From: Siderastrea radians
Taxonomy: Eukaryota > Cnidaria > Anthozoa > Scleractinia > Rhizangiidae
DNA: 64,000 bases
Assembly (NCBI GenBank): GCA_964017195.1
Contig: OZ024895.1
Location: 16,348,034-16,412,033, forward strand
Reading direction: 5' to 3'
The position numbers were made by a program, and so were the translations under genes. The notes below the pieces were generated by a model. The model saw nothing but the letters and a program-made list of their open reading frames with translations, did not search any database and was not told the origin of the DNA. Shown in pieces: positions 1-12,400 of this stretch (its first letter is position 1; every line of letters starts with the position of its first letter).

Positions 1-674
1 GTATGTGTACACTTTTCTGATCGCTTGAATGGACGCATTTTGTCCAACTTTAAAATTCCATAACATCGCTTCAATAAATTTCCCCAAAAAATCCTTTTAG
101 GAGGCAAGAGAACATCCCTTCTCCTCTTGAAATCCAGATTCTTGACGAATAATATTCGGTACCACATACTTTTTTTAGGGGTTAAACTTGATATACTTTT
201 TATCTAGTCAAAAGTATGTCGGATAAATTTAATTAGAGCTCGTAAATAAATGAGCAGAAATTGCTGAAATTGCTTTTGACATATATTTAAACATCGCTCT
301 ACAAGTCTGGTTAATTTTTATTGCTCTGGAATGCTTCATTTTGTCACGCGAAGCGTCGAGATTTGCCTTAAATTTTGAGCTTCAAAAGCGGCATTTTGAG
401 CGAATTCCGTTAATATCGATTTTCTTGAAAATAAATCGATATTCAGCCAAACGAACTATGCAGTAATTTGTTTCACATTAAGGTCTACCTAACATAATAT
501 GAGCGGAATTGATTTTTGACCTGTTGCCACCAAATGGTTGACCGTTGGTAACATTCGCTCTTAACTGCGATGATATTAATATAATTCTATCTTTATCAGC
601 AGTTCAAATATATGATTATTTCATATGTTAATGTTCTTTAATACTTCTATTAATTACTTTGTATTGCTGCACAG
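1..674. other. Upstream intron of gene A, no exon seen
   Basis: This stretch precedes the first Ig exon. No signal-peptide exon like those of the two downstream paralogs (short ATG exon ending in phase 1 before GTAAG) was found here on the + strand, so the first exon of gene A probably lies before the window. The sequence ends in a splice acceptor (TGCTGCACAG) at 665-674. Confidence 0.6.
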
Positions 675-1061
675 TTTGGGGAGCAGAGATATTCCGGGTA
701 TCTTCAAACCCCATAAGAGTTTTTCAAGGATCCGATGTGTTGTTTCAGTGGACCCTCAAAAAAGGCTTAACATCACAGCATGATTTCCGAGGAGTAGTGT
801 TTGGAGTTTGGAAGAATGGTTATGTCGCCTCGTACCTTCTTTCAGTAACAAAGAACGGATGGATTGTTCTAAACCCAGGCCTAAAGGACGAAACGCCGCA
901 CCTAGCTGGCCGAGTGCAATGGAAGGGAGACCTGTCCAAGTCTATCGCGGCTTTCCAAATCTCTCACGTTAGTGCCCAGGACCAGATGGAATATGGACTG
1001 CGTTTAGAATTTGGAGCATTGAAAGACTCACAATCTGACTTTCTCAGTCTTAAGGTTGAAG
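675..1061 (+). CDS. Gene A exon: Ig1 (cysteine-less Ig domain)
   Basis: 387 bp, phase 1 to 1. The reading begins (V)WGAEIFRVSSNP and ends SLKVEG. The Ig pattern is clear by alignment to Ig2 of the same protein (GVWKNG matches GIWERGG; DQMEYGL matches DRRSYGC), but the B-strand cysteine is W (LFQW) and the F-strand cysteine is L (YGL). The same replacements occur in genes B and C. Confidence 0.88.
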
Positions 1062-4000
1062 GTAACTGGCGCACGGACAGATTTAACTAATTAATAAATT
1101 GAACAGCCTTTCAGTCGAGAAGCAAAAAGAAACCATAGGACGTTGCATTTCTTCGACAAAAAAAAAACAAACAAACAAACAAACAAACAAAAACAAAACA
1201 GCTATGCAGTAGAAATTCAAGGCTGTGTTATGAGGGCCAATTAGAAAGTGTTTCCGTATAGTCTCACACCTTGAAATGATTTTACAACAATTTTTAATTG
1301 GAAGCTGTTAAATGTGGAGTTCGTTTGCTGTCAGTCGTCAATGGACAGGGTTCAGATAAAAATGAGGGTGCACGTGGCACTTTTGATTGTCAGTCATGAC
1401 CATTGGGCTAAATGGGTTATTCCTAAATCGCCCCAGTTGAAATCTTAGTCTCACGGCTCATTTCTTTAGTTAATCAAACGCGACGTTGTTATTTAATTGA
1501 TATTATTATTTTTCAGTTTTGATACTTCAACTTAGTTTTGCATTGAGTGGCATCATATCGTATCATTTATAGCTCATACTCTTTTCCCACGTCCGTAGTT
1601 TTTTTCAGCAAGGTCAATAGCTGAAATCGGCATTTAAGAAAACAAACAAACAAAGTCAATAGCTTAACTCGCATGTTAGGTCAAGAACCCAAAATTATAC
1701 GTCTCTATCTTTTATAACTCAGCAAAGAGTTCTACGTCTGCGATCACGGCTGCACCTTCACCTACCCTGTCAACAGCACCAGGTACAAATGCTTCTTTTC
1801 AATGTGAGTTTCGTGTTGGAGAGGCGGACAAATCCGTCTACGATGGCATCACTGTTGGTATCTGGGAGCGAGGAGGAATCTATCTAACTCTACTAACTCT
1901 GACGAAGAACGAAGCACTCATCGTAAACCCGAAAATTGATCAGGAGGTGCCGGGATACCGCGGAAGGGTCCACGCCAAGACAGTGGCTAATAGGACCAGC
2001 AATACCTCTATGATGACAGTAGAGATAGAAGATGTCAGAGAATCCGATAGAAGGTCATACGGCTGTAACATGTACTTTGGCCCCTTCAAAGAATCGCTCG
2101 GTGCCTCAGTAAGGATTGGCGTGCAAGGTATGAAACAATTTTAGACAAAGATTCAGTATGTCGGAACAGCCTGTAGTCCCGCCAAATGTTATTTCAAATA
2201 TTATTTCATAAAACAAACAAGCAAGCAAACAAACAGAACAAAACAAATCAAAAACCAAAAAAAATTTAACGACTCTGCCTGAAAACTTATTGATCCATTT
2301 ATTATTGGTGAACTTCGTTTTGTTATAAAGCAACTTAGTTATGTTAACTTGATAATTCTTGCTTATCGATATATATACTTGCGCTTAGAGAGATATTTTG
2401 TGGTTTGAATCCTTTATAAAGAATGGCCTTTTATCCAGACCAGATAAAAACGTGTTATCGTCCAGCTACAGTTCCATTCGTTTATCAGGGAGAAATACTT
2501 TTCCCATAAAAGCTTGCCAATTGGACAAGTGCAGGGTATTCACTGTTTTGTATCAAAGGGGGGTAACTTTAATTTCACTAGGTTTTTCCTGTCTTTGACT
2601 CTTGTTATCTGTCTCTTAATTAAAAATCCAGATCCCAGCAAAACGTACCAAAGCCAACTTATGAATGAAATCCCGACGCAGAAAACGCTCGAAGTACGAG
2701 TTGGTGAAAATGTCAAGATTCCCTGTCCCGCATTATCAAAGGTTATTAAAAGGGATGGTACATTCGAAGCTGTATATTGGAATTACTACTGCAATTCAAA
2801 GCCCTGCGATTCACTAGGCACCGAATGGCCTTGGTTGGCCGGAATGAACAAAGAGGGAAAAATTAAAGCCACTAAAGAAGGTATGATTTTTTGGTCATAA
2901 TTAGATATCATGATTTCCGTCTGCAGGTTCTCTGAAAATTTCTTCAGTTATTATATGACATCAGAATATTCAATTAAGGGTAATGTACAATGCGTTCAAA
3001 TGATGTTCTGAGTTGCGGCTGAAATGATATCATTAATTCCTGAACTCAGTATTTGTTGTATTTGTGACTTTTCCAGTAAAAAAAAATCACTTTCTCTACT
3101 AAATCGGAATTATTCAGATGATACCAAAATGAACTCACAATATCGAGTTTAGGCTCACAAGTAGCAGCTCGTTTTCAAAAAAAAAATTCATTATACAGAT
3201 AGTTTGAAATACCTGCTGTTACGCAGCTACGCATCAATTTACCAAAGCATCTTTTTGATATAAAATAAAATAACCTATAGTTTACTTTGTGAGAAACAGT
3301 TAACCCTATTCTGCCTGGGCTTTTTTCGAGTTTCTGAGCCTGAAGGGGGCCCCCTATAGGTCTCAAAAAGTATTAAAGCTCTTGCAATGAAACTCGGCAC
3401 GTTTTTAGAACGTCATTAGCTTAACAGATTGTGCTTATGACGTGTCAGTTATGACGTGTCATGACGTCACAATAACGTCACAATCCTGCCATTTTGAATT
3501 TGAGGCCGCCATCTTGAATCCCAAGCCTGCAATCATGCAGCTGGCAATGATGTCACCAAAACATATATTTTTTGTTCTAAGAAACATACATAGTCAAAAC
3601 AAACACACAAAAGTAAAAAATTACCTTCTTCTTACAAATGAAGGGAAAAAACTGAAAAAGACTGACAAACGAGAGAAAATAGTCAAAATACACTTCTGAG
3701 TAGACGGTTGCTATGGAAACGTCAATCATCGTAGACCCGTCATTGACACAGGAACATTTTCTATGATAAATTTTAGGAAAAGTCACGAGATTTGGTGATT
3801 ATTCGTCTAGCGGTTTAAAAGTTATAATTCGTTAAACCCAGCGCGGGCACAATGTCAATGTGCCCCCTCCCCCCCCCCCCCCGGCCAGGTAGAATAGGGT
3901 TAAGGACTTTCTACACTGTAGCCCTTACACCACAATTAACCTTCACTTATGTGACTATTGTGTCTCTAGTAGCGTTAGAGCTCAACGGTGTTTGATGTTA

Positions 4001-6406
4001 TATGCGTCTAGGTCCTTACGCCAATCGAGCAAACCTTACTGATTTGAATGGTACACTGGAGATTAACAGTGTGAGAGCCAGTGACGCAACGGATTATAAA
4101 TGCACTGTAAAGAGAATAAACTTCACTTCACCAGAAACGTACTTTGTGACTTTAAGAGTTGATGCGAGCGGTAAGTTTCTGGATTATGCATTGTTAACTC
4201 AGCAAAGTCCTTTGTTTTATGTTTTTGTTACCGTTTTTAGCCTTGACCGTGAACAAACAACAATAGGTTGTGAAATTTGCATAAGCAACTAACCAATATT
4301 AATGTCACGGTTAAGTTATTCAGCCACAGTGTGCGAACGTAAAACAAAAGATTGTGCGCGATTGAGGTGCTTTCAACACAAATTGCAACACCTTTGTTAT
4401 GGCCTTTGAAACTTGCAAGGGTTCATAACCAGTCCCTCAAGCAACTATGGTTAATGTTGTATATTATATATGCATGTATAAAAAACGTGGCAAGGATTAC
4501 AAGGAAAAACAAATGATGAACAGTTAACTTGTTGTTTTTTTTTTTTTTTTTTTTACAAAGAACTTTTAGTTGTTTGTGCACGGGTCGTTTCCATTCAATA
4601 TGAAGGGCTTCTTGATCTTTACTTGGGAAACTAGTGGGAGCCGAGCCCAAGATGGAAAAACAGCGGCCTCAAAACGAAGGATCTTACATGACTCTGAACC
4701 CCGCAAATGCTTATAGATGTGGGACTAATATTATTACGATCTGGAAATAGTGAAGATGGTTACCGAAGTATCCAAAACATGTCCTCCAATTGCAAACTCA
4801 GACGTTGCGTCATATAGTTGAACTGTTTAGTTTTTATCGTACTGCTCAGAAATTTCGCTACAAGTATTAGTAGCCGAGTAATATTACGAAAACAATTATC
4901 CTTTATCAGATAACCTGTGCCCTACAAGATGATGCAAATATTATAGGTTGTGGCGCTACTGGAAGCTTTTGATGTAATCTAAAATGCGGCCAGGATCAAC
5001 AAAAAGCTGGGGAAGTTTTTCATGCTTTGAATGTAGAATATAATATAAGTAAACACTTTGCTGTTCTTTATCAGCGTTTCACCTTTATTTAAATTAAGGT
5101 AAACAGAAAAAAGGTGGACAACAATCATTTTTATTAAAACATCCTAAATGTACATACATGTGAAACCGCAAGTTCTGAAAACAATTCGTACAATTCGGTA
5201 TCATCTGACGTATTCATTTACTAACTTGATTCAAATTAGTTTTATATGGATGGAAGGTAAAAGACCTTTCACGTTTCCCATGAAGAGAGCACGGTTAAGG
5301 ATGACCCTGAGAACCAGGAGCTCATGCCAGAACAAATATTAAATAAATCGAGCTTTCGACTTTAATTCTCAATTTATTTATTTGTAGTGCGACCTACGAT
5401 TACCTCACGGAGGCGAAAAGAGGTCGATGTACACGAAGGAAACGTGCTTTACTTGCAATGCAAGGCAGAAGGTGTTCCCACTCCCCTTGTAATCTGGAGA
5501 AAGAATGGCAAAATCATTCAGAAGCGAACTAATCATACAGACTTCATACATGAGAAAGCCACCAGTGACGATGGGGGAGTGTATGAATGCGAAGCTTCTA
5601 ACTCTGCTGGATTCGACAGTTACATGGTGGTTGTAAAGATAAAACCAGTAGGAGGTAATCTTTAATAAAAAGTTCAATAAACTAGAGGTATTTTCGACAT
5701 TTTTGATAGGAAATTATAACCCATAACTCTGTGACCCATAAGTCATGACAGATGACTATACACGCAGAATAGCAGTCCTCGTGTTATTTATTGATTTGCA
5801 CCGATTGGTTGCATGTTTTCTCGTCGTCAACAATTATCTCAAGGGTTCGTTTACACATAAGATGTTTGATGCGATTTTTTGTCGCGCTCGCCGATGCAAC
5901 CTACGTCGCAAGCTTAACTGCCAACTAGAGGTGGTTTTATTGCGATCTCTCTGTAGACTGAGGGTAGTCTCTAATTTTGGCGATGACGGTTGTGGGGAGA
6001 GCGAAATACACACACGCGCGCGCGTGTATTTTGCCGGACTTGAATTGCCAAAATTAGAGACTACATGCAGTCTATCTCTTTGCGATTCGAGTGCAATATT
6101 TACTGCAATTTCCCAAAAATCACCGCAAGATGAATCAAGTTTTGCACATTTTGGAAACCTCTGCTCAGAAAATCGCACTGAAACTGCAGTTAATAGTTTA
6201 CATTTCTGAAAAGTGCAACAGAGTTGCACAAATCGCATGTGAAGCAAACCTGCCTAATTAATGATTTCATTTTCCCAATTAACAAATCGGCACTTGCACT
6301 GCAGATTTGTTTCGAGTGTTTTATTGGTAGGTAGGTAGTTAGTCACACGTACACACGACCCCTCAAGCATGTATTTGCTTTAAAACAGATCGCGGTTAAA
6401 TAAAGG

Positions 6407-6465
<59 letters not shown>

Positions 6466-7743
6466 GTCATAAGTTTGTTTGTTTTTGGCTAGATGCAATT
6501 ACTCTTGTTTTGGTTGTACAGCACATATTTGATATAATATTTGGAGACCCCTTTATTTGGTTTCAGAAGTTAGTGAGACTAGTTTTTTTTTTTTTCTGTT
6601 CTTGTTATTGACTGTAGGATCGAAAAAGGCAAGTACTAAAGGTCGACTCGGTGCAGGTGCCATTGCTGGCATTGTAATCGGCAGCGTACTTTTCCTCTTT
6701 ATCATTTGCTTGGTGCTATACCGTTGTCGCCACCGCCTGAAAGCCATTTGCAATAAAAATGGAGGAGCTTCGAAGGGCAACTGTAAGTATGTCATATTGT
6801 TCCACCTTTCAACTCCCCAACAGGTATAAAAGTTCCTAGATTGCCTACAGCTCACTTGAATAAAACAGTATTTAAGGTAATATAGAACCATTCCTGGCGT
6901 AATTTTCGAAAGTTGTTGGTTGCTATTTGTGAAATATCAACATCAAAGTTTAATTCGTCAATCGCTACAATGCCGGGTGCAATCATGACTTATTAATGCA
7001 CCATGGTAAGATTATCTAGTTAGGGGGCTCACGTACAATGTTTTCGATTCGACGATGAAGCCTTTAGCATCAGCTGTCTTTAACGGCTCTTTGTCTTTAA
7101 CAAATTTAAATTGGTTTTCGTCTCTCTTTTGCAGCCAGTGCGAAGGGCACGGTTCCAGAAACGTAAGTACTATTTTTTTTTTTCAATCCGATCCGTAGTG
7201 TAAAAACGGGGTTTGCTTGTTCGACACAACGAACATATGGAAACTCAAGCATGAGCACAATGATGTTCTCTCGTATACCTTGCTACCGAATCAGGCAGAG
7301 TGCTTTCATATGTCTACCGCTGCAAAACGATAATCTAGTATGGCGAATCTAGTATGGCGGATGCCATTTGGAAGGGATAGATCAGAGGACCCTTGACCAA
7401 GAGAGAGTGGGATCGATTCTAGTTATCTGTCTATGTGGCTCGGGATTAGCTCTTATGTAATGCTGTTTTTGCAAGAATGTCTTAATGGTAATGTAACCAC
7501 TTCTTAACCCTAATCAGAACGTACCGGGATTCTTTAAGGCCCCTCTTCAGTGTTGGTAGGCGTGGCCTAGTGGTTAGGTTGCTGCCAGGTAAATTTTAGG
7601 AAAAGTCACATACTTTGGTGGCCGGTATACTTTAACTTCCATGTTGGAGTTGGGTTTCTATACCTGCCACACGTTTTGAAACTAATAAACCTGTAATTTT
7701 TTTTTCTAGGAAAAAGCTGACTGAAGATAGTCAAAAAGTATAA
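675..7743 (+). CDS. Gene A: four-Ig-domain transmembrane receptor-like protein (5' partial)
   Basis: Likely a single-pass cell-surface IgSF protein. Coding exons: 675-1061, 1723-2127, 2632-2880, 4012-4170, 5388-5654, 6618-6782, 7135-7162, 7710-7743. All have AG acceptors and GT donors, and phases agree throughout, giving 565 codons including stop. Order: Ig1 without canonical cysteines; Ig2 (FQC...YGC); Ig3 V-set-like with an extra cysteine pair, split by an intron; Ig4 I-set type (LQC...YEC); a helix rich in I, V, G and L; then a basic tail of about 40 residues ending DSQKV with no tyrosine signalling motif. The signal peptide must come from an exon upstream of the window. It is closely related to gene C (40987-63868) and more distantly to gene B (33099-39603). 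Ligand unknown. The Ig exons could also splice in phase to the downstream kinase exons. Confidence 0.87.
1723..2127 (+). CDS. Gene A exon: Ig2 (V-like)
   Basis: 405 bp, phase 1 to 1. It holds FQCEF (B-strand Cys), GIWERGG and DRRSYGCNMYFG (F-strand Cys), with N-glycosylation sequons NRT and NTS. The donor GTATGA follows GCGTGCAAG. This intact exon is the reference for the transposon-split copy in gene C. Confidence 0.9.
2632..2880 (+). CDS. Gene A exon: Ig3, first part
   Basis: 249 bp, phase 1 to 1. Begins DPSKTYQSQL. It contains the B-strand Cys (IPCP) and a second cysteine pair in YYCNSKPCDS, then the tryptophan region TEWPWLAGMN. The exon stops in the middle of the Ig fold at KATKEG. In gene B the same domain is one uninterrupted exon. 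Confidence 0.86.
3304..3899. mobile_element. TTAA-flanked MITE, piggyBac-like ends (MITE-A)
   Basis: A 596-bp element inside the intron that splits Ig3 of gene A. It is flanked by TTAA at 3300-3303 and 3900-3903. Its terminal inverted repeats start CCCTATTCTGCCTGG on the left and CCCTATTCTACCTGG on the reverse of the right end. A TTAA target and CCC start are typical of piggyBac-type elements. No coding capacity is seen. A truncated second copy lies at 44087-44457. Confidence 0.8.
4012..4170 (+). CDS. Gene A exon: Ig3, second part
   Basis: 159 bp, phase 1 to 1. Begins (G)PYANRANLTDLNGT and holds DATDYKCTV (F-strand Cys) and sequons NLT, NGT and NFT. Ends LRVDAS before GTAAGT. Together with 2632-2880 it makes one V-type Ig domain. 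Confidence 0.88.
5388..5654 (+). CDS. Gene A exon: Ig4 (I-set)
   Basis: 267 bp, phase 1 to 1. Canonical I-set features: VHEGNVLYLQC, VIWRKNGK and DDGGVYECEASNSAG. This is the membrane-proximal Ig domain. Confidence 0.92.
5843..6252. repeat. Foldback (inverted-repeat) element in gene A intron
   Basis: The centre is a strong palindrome: TAGTCTCTAATTTTGGC near 5968 pairs with GCCAAAATTAGAGACTA near 6047, around an alternating CA/CG core at about 6009-6028. The outer arms (GTTTACACATAAGATG near the left end, CGCATGTGAAGCAAACC near the right) also pair imperfectly. Open frames on both strands here follow from the palindrome and are not genes. Confidence 0.6.
6410..6466. repeat. (ATT)n microsatellite
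   Basis: Uninterrupted ATT triplets in the intron between Ig4 and the transmembrane exon. Confidence 0.95.
6618..6782 (+). CDS. Gene A exon: transmembrane helix and start of tail
   Basis: 165 bp, phase 1 to 1. A short stalk (GSKKASTKGRLGAG) precedes a hydrophobic helix (AIAGIVIGSVLFLFIICLVL) and basic stop-transfer residues (YRCRHRLK). The donor GTAAGT follows GGCAACT. Confidence 0.88.
7135..7162 (+). CDS. Gene A exon: short tail exon
   Basis: 28 bp, encodes SAKGTVPE with split codons at both ends; good acceptor (TTTTGCAG) and donor (GTAAGT). The exon is small, but its phase links the transmembrane exon to the last exon exactly. Confidence 0.7.
7557..7585 (+). repeat. Possible tRNA-derived SINE fragment
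   Basis: GGCGTGGCCTAGTGGTTAGG fits an RNA polymerase III A-box (TGGCCTAGTGG). No convincing B-box follows. The next 35 bp resemble part of MITE-A (TAAATTTTAGGAAAAGTCAC), so this is at most a mosaic of repeat debris. Confidence 0.3.
7710..7743 (+). CDS. Gene A last coding exon
   Basis: 34 bp: completes a Thr codon, then KKLTEDSQKV and TAA at 7741-7743. The acceptor TTTTTTTTCTAG is strong. Confidence 0.72.
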
Positions 7744-8185
7744 CGGCAAGGCTGCGTTATTTTATATCAGTGGGAAGCTTCGGTGCACAGAGGGTCAAGT
7801 CCTTCAAGTAGAAATACGTGAATCGTATACCCTCGCAAAGTAAAGGTTGGGACGACAGTCAATGAATGAAATGTATATGAAGGGACACTATAGCGTCGTT
7901 GCGTCCTGAGTTACCATTTAGATTGTAACAAAGGAAGCTGTGCGAAGACCATACAAAATTATTTTTATTTGACCTTCCAACAAAGTCACGGATTTTCGTT
8001 AGTGTTCCAAATCTATTTCATCAGCTATTTGTTTAAATTACAAATAGCTGATAGTCTTTTAATGTACTCTCACAGACAACAGAACATTAGACGGAAAATA
8101 GAGTGCGTATAATGGCAGTTTCAAGGAACAAGCAGACTAGATCAATACTTCACACAGGGAATTTGCGAATTTCAATTTTGCAATT

Positions 8186-8191
8186 AATAAA
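8186..8191 (+). terminator. Candidate poly(A) signal of gene A
   Basis: AATAAA about 440 bp after the gene A stop codon. It is consistent with a 3'UTR end, but the region is AT-rich and chance occurrence is possible. Confidence 0.3.
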
Positions 8192-8943
8192 ATAAACTAT
8201 GTTTTTGCGCAGATGTTTCTATTACTGTTTCTATTACTCTGACAACTTCTAATAGCACAGACAGTGTTGGAACAATTGAAATTGAAAGAATGAGCACTCC
8301 GATTAAATTGAGACCATAGGACGATTTGAGCGGTCGGTTTCCAAGAGGCCTTAATCAGCAAACGGACTCGACATTATCCAGTATTGCGCGTTCAACATGT
8401 AATATATCAACAACGAAGGCGAGTTATTAAGCATAAAATTTGCGTGGGAATGTAATAAAGCTCAAACATGAAAATTTGCATAGCGCTTCAAAATAGCAAG
8501 TTTTAGCCATAATTAAAAGAGAAATCACCAAATAAAAATCATAAAACGTTACATTATGGTGCCTGCTATCCTTTACAAAGCTTTTTCGCACAACTAAAGC
8601 GAATTTAAGCGGTTTTTGTCTTATCTACTCCATCCTTTATAATATATACACAAGAACTGTGTACTGAGAGAGCTCCAACGCTCCACACACGTATGTGTCG
8701 AAATTGGCTCGAATTTTCTCCCCAAAATACTTTTAGCTTTCATTTTCACTCGATTTACCATGACAATGATAAGGTAAAAATGTTGTTCTGAAGACCATTA
8801 GCACATACCTTGTGGCTTTAGAACACTAGCTCCTCCACAAACTCACATAACGCTTCAGAATTATCGCCTCGGAATCCGAAGATCATGACAGGCTACAGTA
8901 GCGCGGTCAGCGCGCTTTCTGTACAAAAACCAACGCAGTTGGA

Positions 8944-9105
8944 CAATACAATACAATACAATACAATACAATACAATACAATACAATACAATACAATACA
9001 ATACAATACAATACAATACAACACAATAAAACAAAATACAATACAATACAGTACAGTACAGAACAGTGCAGTACAGTACAGTAAAATACAATACAATACA
9101 ATACT
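8944..9105. repeat. (ATACA)n microsatellite
   Basis: Tandem AATAC pentamers, with GTACA variants near the right end. Long open frames over it in several phases come from the 5-bp unit lacking stops and are not coding. Confidence 0.92.
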
Positions 9106-9430
9106 TTATTGACACTCCCCTGATGGGGCTTCTCAGTGAAAATACATTTAAAAGAAATCTTAAAAACAGTTTACAACTCACTTTAAAAGTGTTAAAAATG
9201 AAAAATTAAAAATAAAATACTACATTTAAACGCTGTTGAATGGAAATGCTGAACCCGTTTGACGGAGCCTTAATGGCCAAGATCTAAAAAAATATCTTTT
9301 TATATGATTTTATAGCTGTGACTGTTGTAATCGAAATTACGAGGATTATTTCTTAGACCAGTTTCAGCTTATGTGGCGTTCTTAGGTAGGGCTCTTTACG
9401 CAACCCCACTCCTCCTCTAACGAGCGTGCG
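9097..9430 (-). mobile_element. Possible 3' end of a non-LTR retroelement
   Basis: On the minus strand the sequence reads GAGTGTCAATAAAGTATTG and then runs into (TATTG)n. A 3' end followed by a simple-repeat tail is typical of some LINE or SINE copies. The left limit is the microsatellite; the other limit is a guess. No reading frame was found. Confidence 0.4.
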
Positions 9431-12400
9431 TTGGAGGCTAGACTTATGGGAGGTTCTACCGGTCGCTTGCCCTCAAATTATTTGGACACTCACAATCTTT
9501 GTACAATATTTTCTGGTTTTACTATTACTATTGATAGTACTTACGCCCTTTTGAAATTAGAGTAGAGCCGTGCTCGAACCCCGGCTACTTGAAACTGAAA
9601 CCTGTTTTGCTTGGTTGATTGTCTTACTTTGATTTCCCTAGGGTGTTCGAGATAGCGGGGTCTAATGTATAATGATTCGTTCTATGATCAATCTGAGCTA
9701 AGGAATTCAAAGCTACTATTGGCTGGATGTCCAATCATTAAATGTTTGTAAAATACACCATTTTTTCAATAGGTAGCCCACGCGCTCTGCAGCTGTCTAA
9801 TAATAAAAACAACATATTTCAAAAAGTCGGTTCACCTGTTTCCGGCGTTATTTTGAGTAGGTCTGAAAGGAAATTTGCGTCGGCTTATACACCGTTTCCT
9901 CAGGCGTTGTTAAACAAGATCATTTAAGTGCGTTGAATTGGAAATAAGAGGAACGTCTCTTGTTCCAGCGATTGACGATTAATTCACCCAGCCGCTTTCC
10001 TGAGAACAATTAACTGAAACAAGAGGCGTTACCCACTTTACAATGACGAACAAAAAGCCACCCAGTAGAGTTGAGCTTCTACTCTACTCTCAGCATGAAG
10101 AGACACCATACGCGCTGATTCAACTCTCAAAATGACACCAATACAATGATTCTGATCATCGATTTCTCGTCAAAACAGAATCATTTTACAGTTATTATAG
10201 AAATATAGAGCGTGTGGGTGCCCTGCGAATTTTTAAATTATTTTATAGCTAGCACTATAGCACTCCTATTGCTGTAAACAGCACCGATACTTCGGAATTT
10301 TAAAGATTAGATTTTTACCAAACTGAGCTCTTGAGAGGGTTCCACCGATCATACGTTCTGACCATAGAAAACTATAGATAATAGATAAATCACTTTTGAC
10401 TTGTAGGGGAAGGGGGAGCAGGAGGGTTTGTTTCTGGGTCTGTATTTGTTGGCTCCCACCTTTGCTTTTTTCTCGATTGCGAAATATTGCACGATTTTGC
10501 ATAATCCTCCCCTTTTTTCCCCTGCTTCCCGCCACCTTAGGAATCGCGCTTCCTGCCCCCTTTCTCCCGCCTCCCATATACCTGCCAACCCTTTATTCCT
10601 GGTCTCCCGCCCCCTGTCCCCCTCCAGTGACCTGATAAGAAATAGTGGCCACGGTCAGGAGCCACGGGTGGCGTGTAAAATGAACAGATGCGCTCGAAAC
10701 GTCAGCTTTTTAAATGTCTTTCAGCCGGCCAATTTACGTTTACAAATCAGTTGATAATTCCAAATTTTCGTGTCTCATTTAGACATCGCCGTGGCTCGAC
10801 AGTTTCTGTAGAAACTGACCCTTACTTCTCAGTTTGCGCTGATGTTTTCCTTTTCAGTAAGATTATGCAATAAACCTTTTTTTTGGTCTTTTTCCAGTGC
10901 TATGGGAAAAAAATGAAACCTGAATAACAATTTTAAAAGATTGGAAATAGGAAACGTTGAATGAAAGCTAGGTAGAGAAATCTCTTATGACCAATGATGA
11001 CTGTTTTACCAGGCTTTGGTAGAGCCACTCTACGAGACAATTCCGATCCCGTCCTGACTCGCACAGACAAACACAGCTTAAGATTGCATCTCCGTTAGGT
11101 TCCCAAAGGGTCTTAATGGCAGCATGGCTAATTAACAGTTCAAGGAAGAAGGTAAGATTTTGACGTTGACGGCTAAATTTCCAATCAATAGATTGGTAAA
11201 AATTACCCTCATTTGTCGGCTGACTGTTATCGGTGATCTATTGGTCGACATTTTATACCTCACTGAGAATCTCTTCTTATAAAACCTTAATATCATGTTT
11301 TTACGTGTAGGGATAAATAATGTCAAAAACCTCGAAGAATTAATGAAGATTAGTTAAATGCGCATGCATTAGCTAAACCTTCTTCTAACATTAATCTTGG
11401 GCTGAAATATGTATATTTGTTCCAACATAGAGTCCTACATTCCGGGATCTCTATATAGTCATCCTTGTGACAAGTCAGATGGTCTTTTAAGTTCTTTGAG
11501 CGATGGTGTACACAAGATGGTTATGGTTATTAGTCACGCTCTGCATTTTGTTGGATACTTTTCTTCACCCTTCGTGATAGATTCTCCCAGCAATCTCCGT
11601 CAAAACCAGACTTTTAATCCAACTTAGACAAGGAATTTCAACAAATATTTTCACCGCCACTAACTTCACTTTCATGAGCTTCAAGGCAGTCTCTGATGTT
11701 CACATAATTCTGAAATCAGATTAGATTATCTGTTAGCAAAAAAAAAAAAGGAAGTAAAAGTTCAGTAAAACGTATTGATAACAAGGCATATTAAAGAAAA
11801 TCTTTAAAAAAATCAGTGTTTCGACACTGTAATTCCTAAAAATTGCCAGTTAAAGTATTTCGTTGTTTAACCTTATTTAATTGTTATTCATCCTTATTTG
11901 ACTGCTGTACCTTTGTAGCTCGCCTGCCTCGATTAGCTTCTGCTATTTGCGGGCGGAACCGAATCTGCAATTATCCGTATTATAGTACTTAATAATTTTT
12001 GTATTTAATAATGTGATTTTTTTTTGTGAATAAACGTATAAACTGCCGCGCGAATAAACGTAAAGACAACCACAACAACAAGAGCAAAAAACATTTAGAC
12101 TTCGTAAGGGAAGTGCACACGAATGAATAGCTACTGGTAAAAACAAATTCCATTACAGCTTTGCTTTACTTAGAATGATAAAATAATACATAAACAATGG
12201 AAAGACCTATAGTTTCACACTGAGAATCATCGTAAGTATTGTGAAATGAAATTCACCTGGTTAGCTCCAGTCTCCAATCCTCTGATTTTATTACACAGTG
12301 CACCGAATGACCGTCTGTTTTCAGGTTCTGTTTCCCAACATTCTAAACATAATAGCGTACCTAAGAGAAGAGTGCAATGACCATTATTCAGATCATCTTT

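Noticed and set aside
5745..6247. Overlapping open frames of 137-154 codons on both strands
   Set aside because: They lie in a palindromic foldback element inside an intron; the two strands encode near-identical peptides because of the palindrome.
8861..9181. Tyr/Ile/Val/Leu-rich and Gln/Tyr/Asn-rich frames
   Set aside because: Produced by the ATACA microsatellite on both strands.
10266..10754. Pro/Leu-rich frames on both strands
   Set aside because: Caused by a pyrimidine-rich low-complexity tract; no gene structure.
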